A stretch of 64,000 nt of DNA from Chitinophaga sancti. Its GTDB lineage: Bacteria; Bacteroidota; Bacteroidia; Chitinophagales; Chitinophagaceae. The first letter of the stretch is position 1. Each line of letters opens with the position of its first letter. The notes beneath the pieces are model-generated. The model worked only from the letters and a program-made list of their open reading frames with translations. It did no database searches and was not told the origin of the DNA. Location: assembly GCF_034087045.1 (NCBI RefSeq), contig NZ_CP139247.1:3932001-3996000 (forward strand), given 5' to 3'. Position numbers and translations under genes: made by a program. Of this stretch, positions 51,702-61,443 are shown in pieces.

Positions 51702-54296
51702 TTACATCTGCATTCCTGAATTGGTATCCATGGTACTGTTTGCTTTACGCTTAAACAATGAAGCATCGATCTTACCAAAGCGATATGCCAGGTTCAGTCT
51801 TACGAACTGTGGGTTACGCAAACGTGTATACTCCTGTGTAAAATAAGTGCTGTATGATACCTGATCCGTAGTTCTGCTGCGGAAGATGTCGTTCACGCTC
51901 ACTGTCGCTGTCAGCGCCTTGCTCTTCAGGAAGCTCTTCTTCAACGCCAGGTCTACACCATAGAAACCTTTGATATACCCCTGGGAAGAACTTTGTGCCT
52001 GCATCTGTGGAGGACCATCTCCAAAACCTTTCTGCTGGTTCACCGGCATGTTGGTTTTAGACTGATAGGTACCTGTCAGCTGCAATTCAAAGCTGGCCGG
52101 CAGTTTGAAGTTACTGTTCACCTTTGCAAACACACTCCACAAGGCATTGTTCTGTACCTCTGAAGTACCCGCATTTACCTTAGAGTTGTAAGCATTGATG
52201 TTTGTATTCATATCCCACCATTTAGTGATGTAGTTGACCAGTGTTACTTCCGCACCTGTGGTATAGCTGTTCTTTGCATTGATATATGTGTTTATCAGTG
52301 CAGAAGTACCAGTGGCTTCGTCTGTTTCTGAATCAGTATAGCTGGTAATAGTATGTGTAGTACGTTTGTAATAACCAGATGCCATAAAGGTACTGTTGTT
52401 ACTAAACGTCTTCATGTAAGATAATTCGAATGATTGTGTGAACTCTGGTACCAGGTTAGGATTACCCTTTGTGATATTCAGCTTATCTGTACTATCCGCA
52501 AATGGTATCAGCTGGAAAAAGCTTGGACGGTTGATTCTCCTGGTTACACTCAGCTGCAATTCCTGGTTGTGGCCTACTTTCTGGCTCAGGAAGATAGTTG
52601 GGAAAAGGCTTACCGGGTAACTGTTGCTAAACTTCTCACCGTTGTTAAGCAGTTTACCATCGTAGTTGGAACTTTCTGCACGTACACCTACTTTATAGCT
52701 GAAATTCTTAATGCTGCTGCTGAATGTACCATAAGCCGCCAGGATCCTCTCATGATTCTCGTAGTTGCTGGTAGAGCTGGATGACAGATCGTACTCACCG
52801 GTTTCGTCATTGTAATAGTAAGTAGCGTTCTTGTTCAGCGTGTAGTTGAACTGTCCGCGTACACCTGCTTCCAGTTTTGATTTTGCACTCAGTGCTTTTG
52901 TATAATCCGCCTGTCCGGTGATGTGGTGCATCTTACCATCGCCATCGATCTTCTGAATTACATCATCTGTGTAAGTACCACCTTTAGCCGTATAGTAATT
53001 GGTGGTATACAGTGAATTATTTGTGTTGGTACCACCGAAATAGTTTGCCGTTACACTCAGTTCATCTCCTTCGTGGGGGAACAGGTGTTTCATTGCCAGT
53101 TCCAGGCCATTCCCGTTAAAGACTCTTTTTCCATCTGTAATACGATGACCATAAGAGCTGGTAGTACCGCTGTCGTACAGGCTGTCTGTAAAAATGTCAA
53201 GCGTACTTTTTGGTGACATTTCACCATGCACTTTTGTACCTGTGAGGGATAAAGTCGTTCTGTTATTCATGAAATAATCCAGACCGACCCTGCCAAACAT
53301 AAATCCACCGCCACCAGTCTGTACGTTGTTCTGCAGTGTATGGAGGTTAGGGTCTGTAGAGTAATCAGTACGGTCAGTGTAACCTGTTGTACGATCTTTG
53401 TTCTGGTTATACATGGCATTTGCACTCAGGTTAAATTTACCCTGGCGTGCATTGAAGTCCAGGCCGCCATTCAGGCCGCCACGGCTGGAAATACCCGCTC
53501 TGATGTTACCATTATAACCCGTTTTACGGTTCTTCTTCAGTACAATGTTCACTATACCTGCGCCACCACCTGATGCATCGTATTTAGCACTTGGAGCGGT
53601 CATTACTTCCACTGTTTCGATCGCATCGGCCGGAATCTGATCCAGGGTCAGGGTAGTAGGACGGCCATCCAGGTACAACTGCGGTGTGGCATTGCGCATG
53701 GTCATGTTACCATCTACATCCACGTTCACAGAAGGTACGTTCTTCATCACATCCTGTGCAGTACCACCTACACTGGAAATATTCTGGGTCACGTCGAATA
53801 CCTTCTTGTCCATATCCACTTTCATGAGCGGTTTGGCAGCGGTAACTGTTACCTCGTTCAGCTGGCTGATATCGGAACTCAGTTTGATGTTGCCCAGGTC
53901 CTTATCTGTAGAAGGGGGACCACTACCTGCTTTTTTGAAAGACACGGTCTGTACATATTGTTTAAAACCGGTAGCCGAGATTTTCAGGATCAGGGGGCCG
54001 AAAGTAGGCACACCTTCCAGGCTGAAATCCCCGTTATTTTGTGTCATGGCTCCTTTCACAAGCACATCTTTTTTAGTACCGGTAATGGTGTCATACCTGT
54101 TTTGAAATACGATTACGGAAGTGTAGGGTAAAGGTTTACCATCACTATCCAATACCTTTCCGTAGAGGTGACCGTTTGCTACAGGTTTACCACCACCTGG
54201 GAAACCTCCCGGAGGAGGCGTGCCCCCCGGGGGCATTTGTGCATGTGCTGCTACTGTAAAGGTCAACAGGGCGATTAGCCAAAAAAATCTTTGCAT
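51702..54296 (-). CDS. TonB-dependent receptor-like outer-membrane beta-barrel protein
   Basis: This 864-aa protein has a signal peptide (FFWLIALLTFTVAAHAQ), a Pro/Gly-rich stretch (MPPGGTPPPGGFPGGG), a carboxypeptidase-regulatory-like domain (about 42-125) and a plug-like region (VDMDKKVFDVTQNISSVGGT, then PSVNVDVDGN and GGGAGIVNIVLKK). A large barrel follows (OMP_b-brl type; FELSYMKTFSNNSTFMASGY). This group lacks a SusD partner, and its cargo is unknown. It lies upstream of nothing on its strand and may be controlled by the adjacent LytTR system. Confidence 0.87.
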   Translation of the reverse strand: MQRFFWLIALLTFTVAAHAQMPPGGTPPPGGFPGGGKPVANGHLYGKVLDSDGKPLPYTSVIVFQNRYDTITGTKKDVLVKGAMTQNNGDFSLEGVPTFGPLILKISATGFKQYVQTVSFKKAGSGPPSTDKDLGNIKLSSDISQLNEVTVTAAKPLMKVDMDKKVFDVTQNISSVGGTAQDVMKNVPSVNVDVDGNMTMRNATPQLYLDGRPTTLTLDQIPADAIETVEVMTAPSAKYDASGGGAGIVNIVLKKNRKTGYNGNIRAGISSRGGLNGGLDFNARQGKFNLSANAMYNQNKDRTTGYTDRTDYSTDPNLHTLQNNVQTGGGGFMFGRVGLDYFMNNRTTLSLTGTKVHGEMSPKSTLDIFTDSLYDSGTTSSYGHRITDGKRVFNGNGLELAMKHLFPHEGDELSVTANYFGGTNTNNSLYTTNYYTAKGGTYTDDVIQKIDGDGKMHHITGQADYTKALSAKSKLEAGVRGQFNYTLNKNATYYYNDETGEYDLSSSSTSNYENHERILAAYGTFSSSIKNFSYKVGVRAESSNYDGKLLNNGEKFSNSYPVSLFPTIFLSQKVGHNQELQLSVTRRINRPSFFQLIPFADSTDKLNITKGNPNLVPEFTQSFELSYMKTFSNNSTFMASGYYKRTTHTITSYTDSETDEATGTSALINTYINAKNSYTTGAEVTLVNYITKWWDMNTNINAYNSKVNAGTSEVQNNALWSVFAKVNSNFKLPASFELQLTGTYQSKTNMPVNQQKGFGDGPPQMQAQSSSQGYIKGFYGVDLALKKSFLKSKALTATVSVNDIFRSRTTDQVSYSTYFTQEYTRLRNPQFVRLNLAYRFGKIDASLFKRKANSTMDTNSGMQM

Positions 54297-54417
54297 AAAC
54301 TTCTTTTCTGATAAGGCAAAACTAATTGTAGAATTTAATTATGCATAGCCAAATGAGACAATAGGAAAAAATATAGCGACAAAAGGTAGCTTCTTTTCAT
54401 GTTTGGCACGCCAGACA

Positions 54418-54457
54418 AAAAAAGTGGGTTTTACCAGCCGGTAAAACCCACTTTTTT
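54418..54457 (-). terminator. Terminator of the LytS/LytTR operon
   Basis: An 18-bp perfect stem (AAAAAAGTGGGTTTTACC and complement) with AGCC/GGCT loop and T runs on both sides, 18 bp past the response-regulator stop. Confidence 0.88.
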
Positions 54458-54474
54458 GATATAGCTGCATAAGC

Positions 54475-55191
54475 TTATTTAGTACCCGTCAGCGCCGCCA
54501 CAGACTCCCTGTAGTTATCGCCCACAGGCAGTTCCATGGTACCGATAAACACACTGTTCTTCCTGATTGCAGTGATATGCGCTACAGCAATGATATAACT
54601 CTTGTGAATCCGGATGAACTTTGCCGGGTTCAGCTGCTCTTCCACCTGTTTCAATGGCATCCTGGTCACCACCGGCTTGGCAGTACCTGTCAAATGTATC
54701 CGGATATAGTCCTTCAGGGCTTCAATCCAGATGATATCTCCGATATTGATCTTCAGCAGGCTATAATCCGCATTCACAAAAAAGAACTCCGGGGAAGGGG
54801 CCGCCGTTGTGGGGTTAGATGGCTGTTGTCTGAGTTGGAACAGTTCTTTCGCCTTGTTACAGGCTTTGATAAAGCGGGGCAGCGCGACTGGCTTCACCAG
54901 GTAATCTGTTACCTCCAGGTCAAACCCCTGCAATGCGTATTTTTCATAAGCCGTGATCAGGATGATCATCGGCTTGTGCTGTAAACTCTGTATAAACTGC
55001 AATCCCGTCAAGCCCGGCATCTGGATATCCAGGAAGATCAGGTCCACGGTATTTTCTTCCAGCACCTTAATTGCTTCAAAAGCATCTGCACACTTTGCTA
55101 CCAGCTCAAGATAAGGTACCTGTTTGATATTGTCTTCCAATAAATCCAGCGCCAGTGGCTCATCATCTACTGCTATGCAACGTAATACCAT
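54475..55191 (-). CDS. LytTR-family response regulator
   Basis: This 238-aa regulator has a receiver domain (residues 3-118) with the phospho-acceptor Asp55 (LIFLDIQMPG) and Lys in LVKPVALPR. The LytTR DNA-binding domain (about 135-235) shows IIWIEALKDYIRIHLT and KFIRIHKSYIIAVAHI. It is encoded 12 bp after the histidine kinase and forms a pair with it. The target may be the receptor gene next to it. Confidence 0.92.
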   Translation of the reverse strand: MVLRCIAVDDEPLALDLLEDNIKQVPYLELVAKCADAFEAIKVLEENTVDLIFLDIQMPGLTGLQFIQSLQHKPMIILITAYEKYALQGFDLEVTDYLVKPVALPRFIKACNKAKELFQLRQQPSNPTTAAPSPEFFFVNADYSLLKINIGDIIWIEALKDYIRIHLTGTAKPVVTRMPLKQVEEQLNPAKFIRIHKSYIIAVAHITAIRKNSVFIGTMELPVGDNYRESVAALTGTK

Positions 55192-55203
55192 ATTCGTATT
55201 TTA

Positions 55204-56262
55204 TTAATGCAAGTGTAATTGTAGGGATACAACGAACCATCCCTCTTTTTTATTGATCAGTAACTGGTAATTATCTCTATACAACAGGTTCAGCCTTCGT
55301 TTCACATTCGTCAAACCTATCCCGGACGAGTTATCTTTTACCTCTTCATATTCTTCATTGTACTTGTTCATTACAGAGAACTGTAATAAACCCTGCTTCG
55401 CTCTCAGTTCTATATCAATCCTGGCATCCGGTATCATACCTGTGCCATGCTTAAAGGCATTTTCCACAAAAGGAATGAGCAGCATCGGCTCTATTTCATA
55501 CCCATTCTCCGGTAGTTGCAGGTTTACATTCACCTGTACTTTTGCCCCGAATCGCTGCTGCTGCAGGTCAATATAACTTTGCAGATAATCGACCTCCTTG
55601 TCCAGGGCCACTTTGTCCTCATCCGCTTCGTACAGCATATACCGCATGAGGGAAGAGAGTTTGATAAGGGAAGGTTCCAGCTGGTCGGACCGCTTCCGGG
55701 CCAGGGCCACCATATTATTCAATACATTGAACATAAAGTGCGGACTTACCTGGGAGCGCAACAGGCTCAGCTCTGTTTTCAGATTCTCATTTTCCCTGTC
55801 ACTGGCCAGTTGCTCAGCTTCTACCTTGTCTTTCACGATCCTCCAGGTTGTACTACATGCAAGGATAAAGAGCAGGGTGAAAAAGCTAAAGAATATCGTA
55901 GGACGTAAATCAAACTCCTCCGGCGAAATAAATATATTCACAAATATCCACCTCACTAATACCTGCACAAAGAGCATTACCAGCAATATACCACCATATT
56001 GCCACCATTTCTTCTTATATACCAGTTTAGGTATCAGCACATTTGAGTTCAGGTAAAACCAGAAGGTCAGGAACACACAATTTATGATAAAGTGGATATG
56101 CCAGAGAGGATCTTCTTCCTTGTGTCCATGATTTTTGTCTGGCGAAGGGCGTAATAAATATGGGAGGGTGAATAAGGTAACCCAGGCCACCGCGTGGAGT
56201 AAACTTTGAGCCCATTTTTTCGTATACCAGGCGGGTTTTATATCATTTTGTGTAACAGTCAT
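55204..56262 (-). CDS. LytS-type sensor histidine kinase
   Basis: This 352-aa kinase starts at the ATG at 56262 (MTVTQNDIKPAWYTKK), the best start; the frame opens 31 codons earlier without typical features. Four membrane helices (about 20-150) are followed by a coiled coil and the His_kinase domain: LSLLRSQVSPHFMFNVLNN with the phospho-accepting His, PFVENAFKHGTG (N box) and GIGLTNVKRRLNLLY (G box). Operon with the LytTR regulator. Confidence 0.9.
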   Translation of the reverse strand: MTVTQNDIKPAWYTKKWAQSLLHAVAWVTLFTLPYLLRPSPDKNHGHKEEDPLWHIHFIINCVFLTFWFYLNSNVLIPKLVYKKKWWQYGGILLVMLFVQVLVRWIFVNIFISPEEFDLRPTIFFSFFTLLFILACSTTWRIVKDKVEAEQLASDRENENLKTELSLLRSQVSPHFMFNVLNNMVALARKRSDQLEPSLIKLSSLMRYMLYEADEDKVALDKEVDYLQSYIDLQQQRFGAKVQVNVNLQLPENGYEIEPMLLIPFVENAFKHGTGMIPDARIDIELRAKQGLLQFSVMNKYNEEYEEVKDNSSGIGLTNVKRRLNLLYRDNYQLLINKKEGWFVVSLQLHLH

Positions 56263-56464
56263 TTCTTTAATTCGTCCATTAAAACACTTCAAAAAAACAG
56301 AAAATAACTGGATTTCAACAGAAAATAGAGATGAATTACTCGTTTTTGGCGGCAAACTTGTAGTTTTCGCTTAATATTGCTGTTAATATTTTGTTATAAT
56401 CATATCCATGTCCAACCGTTAGCAGTAAAATCACTCGACCTTAAAGGAGTGTTCCAAAATAACT

Positions 56465-58330
56465 ATGGTGCAAATTAAAACCTTTAACCCCGTGAACAAT
56501 TGGTGGGGCGCAATAGCCGCCGCATTCGAAGATGGCTATATCGCTATTAACCAGGCAGGTCAGATCGTAGCCTTTAATCCCTCCGCATTGGAGATCCTGC
56601 AGATCTCTGAAGCTCAGATGGAGGATCCTGACTGGTGGAAAAGCACGTCTGCCGGTGCTTTAGGAAGCCTGTTGCAGGAGCAGAAAGAATTCGTAGGTCT
56701 TAAGATCCGGCAGGATGTACCTCACAAAAAGGACTGCTGGCTGCATGTCACCGGCAAGGCTTTGCACACATCTACCGAGACTGGCTATATCCTCACTTTC
56801 AGAGATGTGACCGGTTACCTTGAAATCAACCGTTCGCTCAATACCATCATCTCTTCCCTGGATGATATCATCCTCGAAATGACAATCGATGGCATCATCC
56901 TGCATGTATGGATGAACCGGAGCGCCCGCCTGACTCTGCCCTGGATGGAGATGCAGGGCAAATCTGCCTATCATTACATGCCTGATCGTTTAAAAAAGGA
57001 AATTCAGCAATTGATCCGTGAAGTGGTTACCTCCGGCAAGGAGGTCGTGAGGGTAATGCAGGATCCTTTGGATGGAGATCAACAGGTATGGTACCGCATC
57101 CGCCTGCTCAAACCCGGCACTGCCAATAATACCATTATCCTCAGCATACACGATGTCACCGCCGAATACAAGGCGAACCAGGAACTCAAAGAGGCCCGTA
57201 CCCAGCTGGAAGATAGTCAGCAGGTATTTAAGAGCGTATTTGACTATTCGCCTACCGGCATCGCCCTGTTATCGCTGGATGGCCAATGGCTGGATGTAAA
57301 CACCTCACTATTGGATACCCTGGGGTATACCCATGAGGAAATGTTAGGCATGAGTGCCCGCACCCTCATTCATCCTGACGACCTGGATATAGCCACCGCC
57401 CAGATCCAGCAGATCACTGACCGGAAGATCAATAGCTACAGAGCAGAACAACGATACCGGCATCATGACGGGCATTATATCTATATGTACCTGGCCTGCT
57501 CGGCGATGCTGAACCCCGATGAAACCATCCGTTACCTGATCGTTCAGATGATCGACGTGACGGAACTAAAACACCTTGATTCGGAAGCCAGAAAGAAAAA
57601 CATCATCCTACATGCCACTTCTATTGACCTCCAGCAAAAGATCAAACAACTTTTCGAACTCAACCAGATCATTGCCCATAACTTGCGGGGGCCAGCTACA
57701 GCCCTTATCAGTTCAGTAGAGCTCTTACCTGAACTGAAAGACATGGAGGAAGAGCAGGCCCTGCTCAATCACATGAAAAATTCAGCGAATTCGATTATCA
57801 ATACCCTCAATGACCTGAAAGAAGTGCTGGCACAGCAGGCCAATACAGATCTGCCCTTTACCCAATGTGATCTGGAAGATATAACCAGTCAGTTGTGGAG
57901 CTCGCTCAATCAGCAGGTTGTGGAGAAAAATGCTCAATTGAATATGCATTTTCAAATTCCAGTCTTATTTTACTGTCGCCCGTATTTGGAAAATATTTTA
58001 TTTCATTTGATAAACAATGCATTAACTTATACCCGCCCGGAAGCTCCGCCTGAAATTACTATTGGTACCTGGCAGGATGAGGACCAGGTCGTATTGATGG
58101 TAAAGGATAATGGCATAGGTATTGACCTCCAAAAGCACGGAGAGCAGTTGTTCAGGTATAAGAAGAAGTTTCATCGTGGTTATGAAAGTAAGGGAGTGGG
58201 CCTTTTTATGGTCCGGAATCAAATCCGGACTTTCGGTGGAAGTTTGGATGTAAAGAGTGAAGTAGGAAAAGGAAGTAGTTTCTTTGTTTATTTTAATAAC
58301 CGGGTACACATAACGAAGGAAGATGAATAA
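56465..58330 (+). CDS. PAS-domain sensor histidine kinase
   Basis: This 621-aa soluble kinase has no membrane helices. It has three PAS-like segments (about 10-125, 130-245 and 255-375; the last ends YLIVQMIDVTELKHLD), an H box variant (LNQIIAHNLRGPATALI, near 405) and the HATPase domain (LFHLINNALTYTRP, VKDNGIGIDLQKHG, KGVGLFMVRNQIRTFGG). Its gene overlaps the next by 8 bp, so kinase and response regulator are translationally coupled. Confidence 0.92.
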   Translation: MVQIKTFNPVNNWWGAIAAAFEDGYIAINQAGQIVAFNPSALEILQISEAQMEDPDWWKSTSAGALGSLLQEQKEFVGLKIRQDVPHKKDCWLHVTGKALHTSTETGYILTFRDVTGYLEINRSLNTIISSLDDIILEMTIDGIILHVWMNRSARLTLPWMEMQGKSAYHYMPDRLKKEIQQLIREVVTSGKEVVRVMQDPLDGDQQVWYRIRLLKPGTANNTIILSIHDVTAEYKANQELKEARTQLEDSQQVFKSVFDYSPTGIALLSLDGQWLDVNTSLLDTLGYTHEEMLGMSARTLIHPDDLDIATAQIQQITDRKINSYRAEQRYRHHDGHYIYMYLACSAMLNPDETIRYLIVQMIDVTELKHLDSEARKKNIILHATSIDLQQKIKQLFELNQIIAHNLRGPATALISSVELLPELKDMEEEQALLNHMKNSANSIINTLNDLKEVLAQQANTDLPFTQCDLEDITSQLWSSLNQQVVEKNAQLNMHFQIPVLFYCRPYLENILFHLINNALTYTRPEAPPEITIGTWQDEDQVVLMVKDNGIGIDLQKHGEQLFRYKKKFHRGYESKGVGLFMVRNQIRTFGGSLDVKSEVGKGSSFFVYFNNRVHITKEDE

Positions 58331-58730
58331 GATTAAAAATGTTTGCGTTGTTGATGATGATGAATTATTTCAATTTGTCATGCGGCAGCATTTTGAAAGA
58401 CTGGAACTGGTGGAAAAGATCCATAAGTTTACTGATGGAGAACAGGCTTTGAACTACATAAAACAAAATCTGAATGAGCCGGATAATCTCCCTGATCTGA
58501 TCCTGCTGGATGTAAATATGCCCTATATGGATGGGTGGCAGTTTCTGCGGGAATACGTAAAGTTAACGTTGCCTGCAGACAAGCAGATTAAAGTGTATGT
58601 ACTGACCAGTTCTACACATGAAAGTGATTTGCAGAAAGCGAAGGAGTTTCCTTTTCTGGCAGGCTACCTTGTTAAACCAATTGGAAAGAATATTATCAAA
58701 GAAATATTAACAGAATTATTGCCAGCATAA
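58323..58730 (+). CDS. Single-domain response regulator
   Basis: This 135-aa receiver domain has no output domain: acidic pocket VVDDDELF, phospho-acceptor Asp63 (LILLDVNMPYMDG), Thr/Ser switch (VLTSST) and Lys (YLVKPIGKN). It is partner to the overlapping kinase gene. Without a DNA-binding part it probably signals by protein contact, as in a phosphorelay. Confidence 0.92.
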   Translation: MNKIKNVCVVDDDELFQFVMRQHFERLELVEKIHKFTDGEQALNYIKQNLNEPDNLPDLILLDVNMPYMDGWQFLREYVKLTLPADKQIKVYVLTSSTHESDLQKAKEFPFLAGYLVKPIGKNIIKEILTELLPA

Positions 58731-58780
58731 AGCTGAAGCTAAAAGCTTCTTTTTCTCTGCTGGCCGCCCGGCCCAGCCTC

Positions 58781-58821
58781 AAAAAAATACTCATTTGCCT
58801 TTGGTAAATGAGTATTTTTTT
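58781..58821. terminator. Bidirectional terminator overlapping the SDR stop codon
   Basis: AAAAAAATACTCATTTGCC pairs with GGTAAATGAGTATTTTTTT (19 bp, one wobble, 3-nt loop). The minus-strand SDR stop codon lies within the stem. Confidence 0.88.
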
Positions 58822-59588
58822 GCAACCTTATAGTAGATGGATGGCCACCACCCATGCAACCAATATAGATACTTCTCCTTCCGTGCAATAATTACATGTT
58901 TTTTCCGCTTTGCGACTCCTTCTAATATTCGTGCAGCGCATTCCATGACCGGAATGCCTTTTATTTGTGCTTCATCCATCACCCCATGCGCCTCCCCACT
59001 TGCCGTAATCGCCGACAGTGATAAATTTGTCTGCACCCTACCCGGACTCACAATCGTCACCGGCACATCCTGCTCCACCTGCAACGTTTCAAAATACCCC
59101 TTTAATGCATGTTTACTCGCCGCGTACCCTGTCCTCCCCGGAAATCCTATCAATCCCGACATACTCCCTATCACCACCATATGCGCATTACAAACGGGCA
59201 ATAAAGATCCCGTGATCGCGACTGGTGCAAAGAAATTAATCTCCATCAACTGCCTGTATACTTTGACCGGCGTTTCCACCGCCAGCGATCTTTGCCCCAT
59301 TCCCGCTGCATGTATCACTATATCAATCCCGCCAAAGGCGGCCAATGCATCTGCGGTCAATGCGGCAACATCGGCTGTATACAGATCTGCCGGTAATACT
59401 TTCACAGCAGTATCCAATCGCGCTGACAAAGCCAGTAAAGCCGATGCCCTTCTTGCTGTCAATATCAACCGCGCCTTTTTCTGTGCCAGCAATACGGCCA
59501 GCGCCTCTCCAATTCCTGAAGAAGCTCCCGTGATCCACACTATTTTTCCCGTAAAATTTATATCATTCTCATGCATGACCCTGGTCAT
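58791..59588 (-). CDS. SDR-family oxidoreductase
   Basis: This 265-aa classical short-chain dehydrogenase (first ATG 59588; the ATG at 59576, MHENDINF, is equally plausible) has TGASSGIGEALAV, HAAGMG, VIGSMSGL and YAASKHALKG. Its last codons (FTKGK) form part of the bidirectional terminator. Divergent from the MBL-rhodanese gene. Confidence 0.88.
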   Translation of the reverse strand: MTRVMHENDINFTGKIVWITGASSGIGEALAVLLAQKKARLILTARRASALLALSARLDTAVKVLPADLYTADVAALTADALAAFGGIDIVIHAAGMGQRSLAVETPVKVYRQLMEINFFAPVAITGSLLPVCNAHMVVIGSMSGLIGFPGRTGYAASKHALKGYFETLQVEQDVPVTIVSPGRVQTNLSLSAITASGEAHGVMDEAQIKGIPVMECAARILEGVAKRKKHVIIARKEKYLYWLHGWWPSIYYKVAKKYSFTKGK

Positions 59589-59637
59589 CTATTAAAAAAA
59601 TGGCGTATTGCATCTTTGCAATACAAGCTTAGTCACC

Positions 59638-61038
59638 ATGAAAATAGAACAAATTTATACAGGATGTCTCGCACATGGGGCTTACTACATCGAAAGCGAT
59701 GGAGTAGCAGCTATCATCGATCCCCTGCGCGAAGTGGCTCCCTATATCCAAAAGGCCGCCACTGCCGACGCCAGTATAAAATATGTTCTGGAAACACACT
59801 TCCACGCTGACTTTGTTTCAGGCCACCTGGAGTTGTCCGCTATTACCGGCGCCACCATCGTCTATGGCCCTACGGCACAACCAGGTTTCCCCGCCTATGT
59901 AGCAAACGACAATGAATTTCTGTTCTTAGGCAAATGCACTATCCAGGTGTTACATACACCTGGGCACACACCAGAGTCTACATCTTATCTATTATACGAC
60001 GAGTTTAATAAACCGGTGGCCCTGTTCTCAGGAGATACCCTCTTTATTGGCGATGTAGGACGTCCTGATCTGACCCAAAAGGCTACAGACATGACCAGGG
60101 AAGAATTGGCCGGTGTGCTTTTCGATTCCCTGCGCAACAAGATCATGACATTACCTGGTGATATCACTATCTATCCCGGTCATGGTGCAGGTAGTGCCTG
60201 TGGTAAAAATATGAGCCGCGAAACCACCGATACGCTGGCTAACCAGCTTGCGACAAACTATGCTTTGCGCAAAAATATGACCCGCGATGAATTTATCATA
60301 GAAGTAACGACCGGTCTCACTACACCGCCTGCTTACTTCCCTGAAAATGTGCGGTTAAACAAAGAAGGGGCTACTGAAATGGGTACCGTTTTGTCAAGAG
60401 GTCTCCAGGCATTACTGCCAGAAGATTTCGAAGCTATCGCAGACGAAGCAGGTGCACTCATTCTCGATGCCCGTGATCCTGAAGAATTTGCTACCGGTTT
60501 TATCCCCGGTGCTATTAATATCGGTATTGATGGCAGCTTTGCTCCGTGGGCTGGCACCCTCATTCCGAATATAGAACAACCCATTCTCATCGTAGCGCCA
60601 ACAGGCCGGGAAGAGGAAGTGATCGTCCGTCTCGCCAGGGTGGGATATGATTTTACCATGGGTTTTCTGAAAGGTGGTATGCTCTCCTGGATGGAGGCCG
60701 GTAAGCCTATAGACAGGGTCATTACGGTAGAAGCCAGTTCCCTCACAGGTGGGGAGCATATCGTGGATGTACGCCGCAAAAGTGAGTTTGAAAGCGAACA
60801 CGTAATGGACGCTATCCATGCGCCGCTGGATTATATCAATGACAGCATGCAACTGTTGGATAAAGAGAAATTGTACTACATACATTGTGCAGCCGGTTAT
60901 CGCTCCATGATGTTTATCTCCATACTAAAAGCCAGGGGCTTTAGCCACCTGGTAGATGTTAGAGGTGGGCTCAAGGCAATCCGCGAAGCAAACAGGCTTC
61001 AGTTGACTGAATATGTGTGTCCTCAAACCCTACTCTGA
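59638..61038 (+). CDS. MBL-fold hydrolase with two rhodanese domains (persulfide dioxygenase-like)
   Basis: This 466-aa protein starts at the ATG at 59638; an in-frame TTG 30 bp upstream is not needed. The metallo-beta-lactamase domain (about 1-235) has THFHADFVSGH, HTPGHTPEST, SGDTLFIGDVGRPDL and YPGHGAGSACG, as in ETHE1-type persulfide dioxygenases. Rhodanese 1 (about 275-360) lacks the active cysteine (Ala320 in IVAPTGRE). Rhodanese 2 (about 370-460) has Cys417 in YIHCAAGYRSM. It likely oxidises or transfers sulfane sulfur. Confidence 0.9.
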   Translation: MKIEQIYTGCLAHGAYYIESDGVAAIIDPLREVAPYIQKAATADASIKYVLETHFHADFVSGHLELSAITGATIVYGPTAQPGFPAYVANDNEFLFLGKCTIQVLHTPGHTPESTSYLLYDEFNKPVALFSGDTLFIGDVGRPDLTQKATDMTREELAGVLFDSLRNKIMTLPGDITIYPGHGAGSACGKNMSRETTDTLANQLATNYALRKNMTRDEFIIEVTTGLTTPPAYFPENVRLNKEGATEMGTVLSRGLQALLPEDFEAIADEAGALILDARDPEEFATGFIPGAINIGIDGSFAPWAGTLIPNIEQPILIVAPTGREEEVIVRLARVGYDFTMGFLKGGMLSWMEAGKPIDRVITVEASSLTGGEHIVDVRRKSEFESEHVMDAIHAPLDYINDSMQLLDKEKLYYIHCAAGYRSMMFISILKARGFSHLVDVRGGLKAIREANRLQLTEYVCPQTLL

Positions 61039-61200
61039 CATTCTTCATAGACTATACAAATAAACCTGCAAGGAAGCTGACTAAGAAGATACCCTTCTGC
61101 CGGAGGATGATCTTTTAGGTTGGCTTCCATTTTTGTTAGAAATGGGTTGTTGCATTTTGCTGGCATGCCGATTGTCTTTACTTATCTAAAACTGATAAGC

Positions 61201-61410
61201 ATGAAAACATTAGGTCTCGTCCTCATTATCGCTGGTATTGCCATGATCGTTATCAGAGGCTTCTCTGTAACCACCCAAAAGAAAGTAGTTGACCTTGGCC
61301 CCGTTGAAATCAATAAGAAAGAAAACAAATGGATTGGATGGCCTACCTATGCGGGTGGTATTGTAGCTGTTGTAGGCGTAGTATTGGTATTGGGAGCCAG
61401 GAAAAAATAA
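61201..61410 (+). CDS. Small membrane protein (DUF3185-like)
   Basis: This is a 69-aa protein from the ATG at 61201. Two helices (LGLVLIIAGIAMIVI and YAGGIVAVVGVVLVLG) flank a short charged loop with VDLGPVEINKKENK. The shape resembles DUF3185-type small membrane proteins. A longer frame to 61120 lacks a sensible start. Function unknown. Confidence 0.65.
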   Translation: MKTLGLVLIIAGIAMIVIRGFSVTTQKKVVDLGPVEINKKENKWIGWPTYAGGIVAVVGVVLVLGARKK

Positions 61411-61443
61411 TCCTTACATTTACAGGCATAAAAATAGGAATAT

